Source: Sphingomonas sp.
GTDB lineage: Bacteria; Pseudomonadota; Alphaproteobacteria; Sphingomonadales; Sphingomonadaceae
Reading direction: 5' to 3'
Length of the DNA stretch: 64,000 nucleotides
Assembly (NCBI GenBank): GCA_017849555.1
Contig: JAFIGU010000095.1
Coordinates: forward strand, 38,942 to 102,941
How positions within the stretch are numbered: the stretch's first letter is position 1; each line of letters starts with the position of its first letter. Positions 63,956 to 64,000 of this stretch are shown in pieces. The position numbers were made by a program, and so were the translations under genes. The notes under the pieces were generated by a model. It saw only the letters and a list, made by a program, of their open reading frames with translations, had not been told where the DNA came from and searched no databases.

Positions 63956-64000
63956 CGTCATGCCGGACTTGATCCGGCATCCAGAGTCTCAAGCGATGTC
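63956..64000. repeat. Intergenic inverted repeat, family B, cut by window end
   Basis: CGTCATGCCGGACTTGATCC followed by ATCCAGAG: the left arm and start of the inner arm match the copy at 60439-60522. The right half lies beyond the window. Confidence 0.75.

Overview
The window is chromosomal DNA from a high-GC alphaproteobacterium, most likely a sphingomonad (Sphingomonas or a close relative). This rests on GC-rich codon use, frequent GTG/TTG starts, gene orders such as rpiB-glyA-nrdR-trmJ, maf-RNase G/E-yacG and purH-heparinase-rpe-rsmB, and intergenic inverted repeats of the type common in this group. No phage genes, insertion sequences, CRISPR array or rRNA operon were found. There is one tRNA (Phe, GAA).

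Bases 1-31,900 are mainly housekeeping: an M28 peptidase (cut by the window edge), an SDR protein, two EamA transporters, PBP1A, an enoyl-CoA hydratase with a thiolase-like partner, rpiB-glyA-nrdR-trmJ, an aspartyl-protease/PDZ protein divergent from an AraC-type regulator, a TPR protein, tRNA-Phe, yacG-RNase-maf-infA, an S9 peptidase, hppA, thiL, nadB, a class A beta-lactamase-like lipoprotein, polA and a flippase. A ykkC-family (guanidine-I-like) riboswitch precedes the second EamA gene.

Bases 32,000-52,420 form an exopolysaccharide locus that is visibly richer in A+T (23 G+C of 60 at 41881-41940, against 40 of 60 inside polA at 29521-29580). A leftward set of twelve genes encodes a priming sugar transferase, three glycosyltransferases, two GDP-mannose 4,6-dehydratase-family proteins, a TylCIII-like C-methyltransferase, an FkbM methyltransferase, Wzx, a Wzy candidate, a PhyH-type dioxygenase and a Tat-exported beta-helix protein. 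A divergent rightward set encodes an O-antigen ligase/polymerase family protein, Wza, Wzc and two unrecognised exported or anchored proteins. Together these can make, modify, flip, polymerise and export a Wzx/Wzy-type polysaccharide that probably contains GDP-mannose-derived deoxysugars. The short gap between the two sets holds two palindromes.

Bases 52,500-64,000 return to core genes: purH, a heparinase II/III-family protein, rpe, rsmB, a DUF1674 (SDHAF4-like) protein, gpsA-tsaD, and hemC-hemD followed by a membrane-anchored protein, then a DUF72 protein. Three families of intergenic inverted repeats recur through both core regions and were not seen inside the polysaccharide locus.
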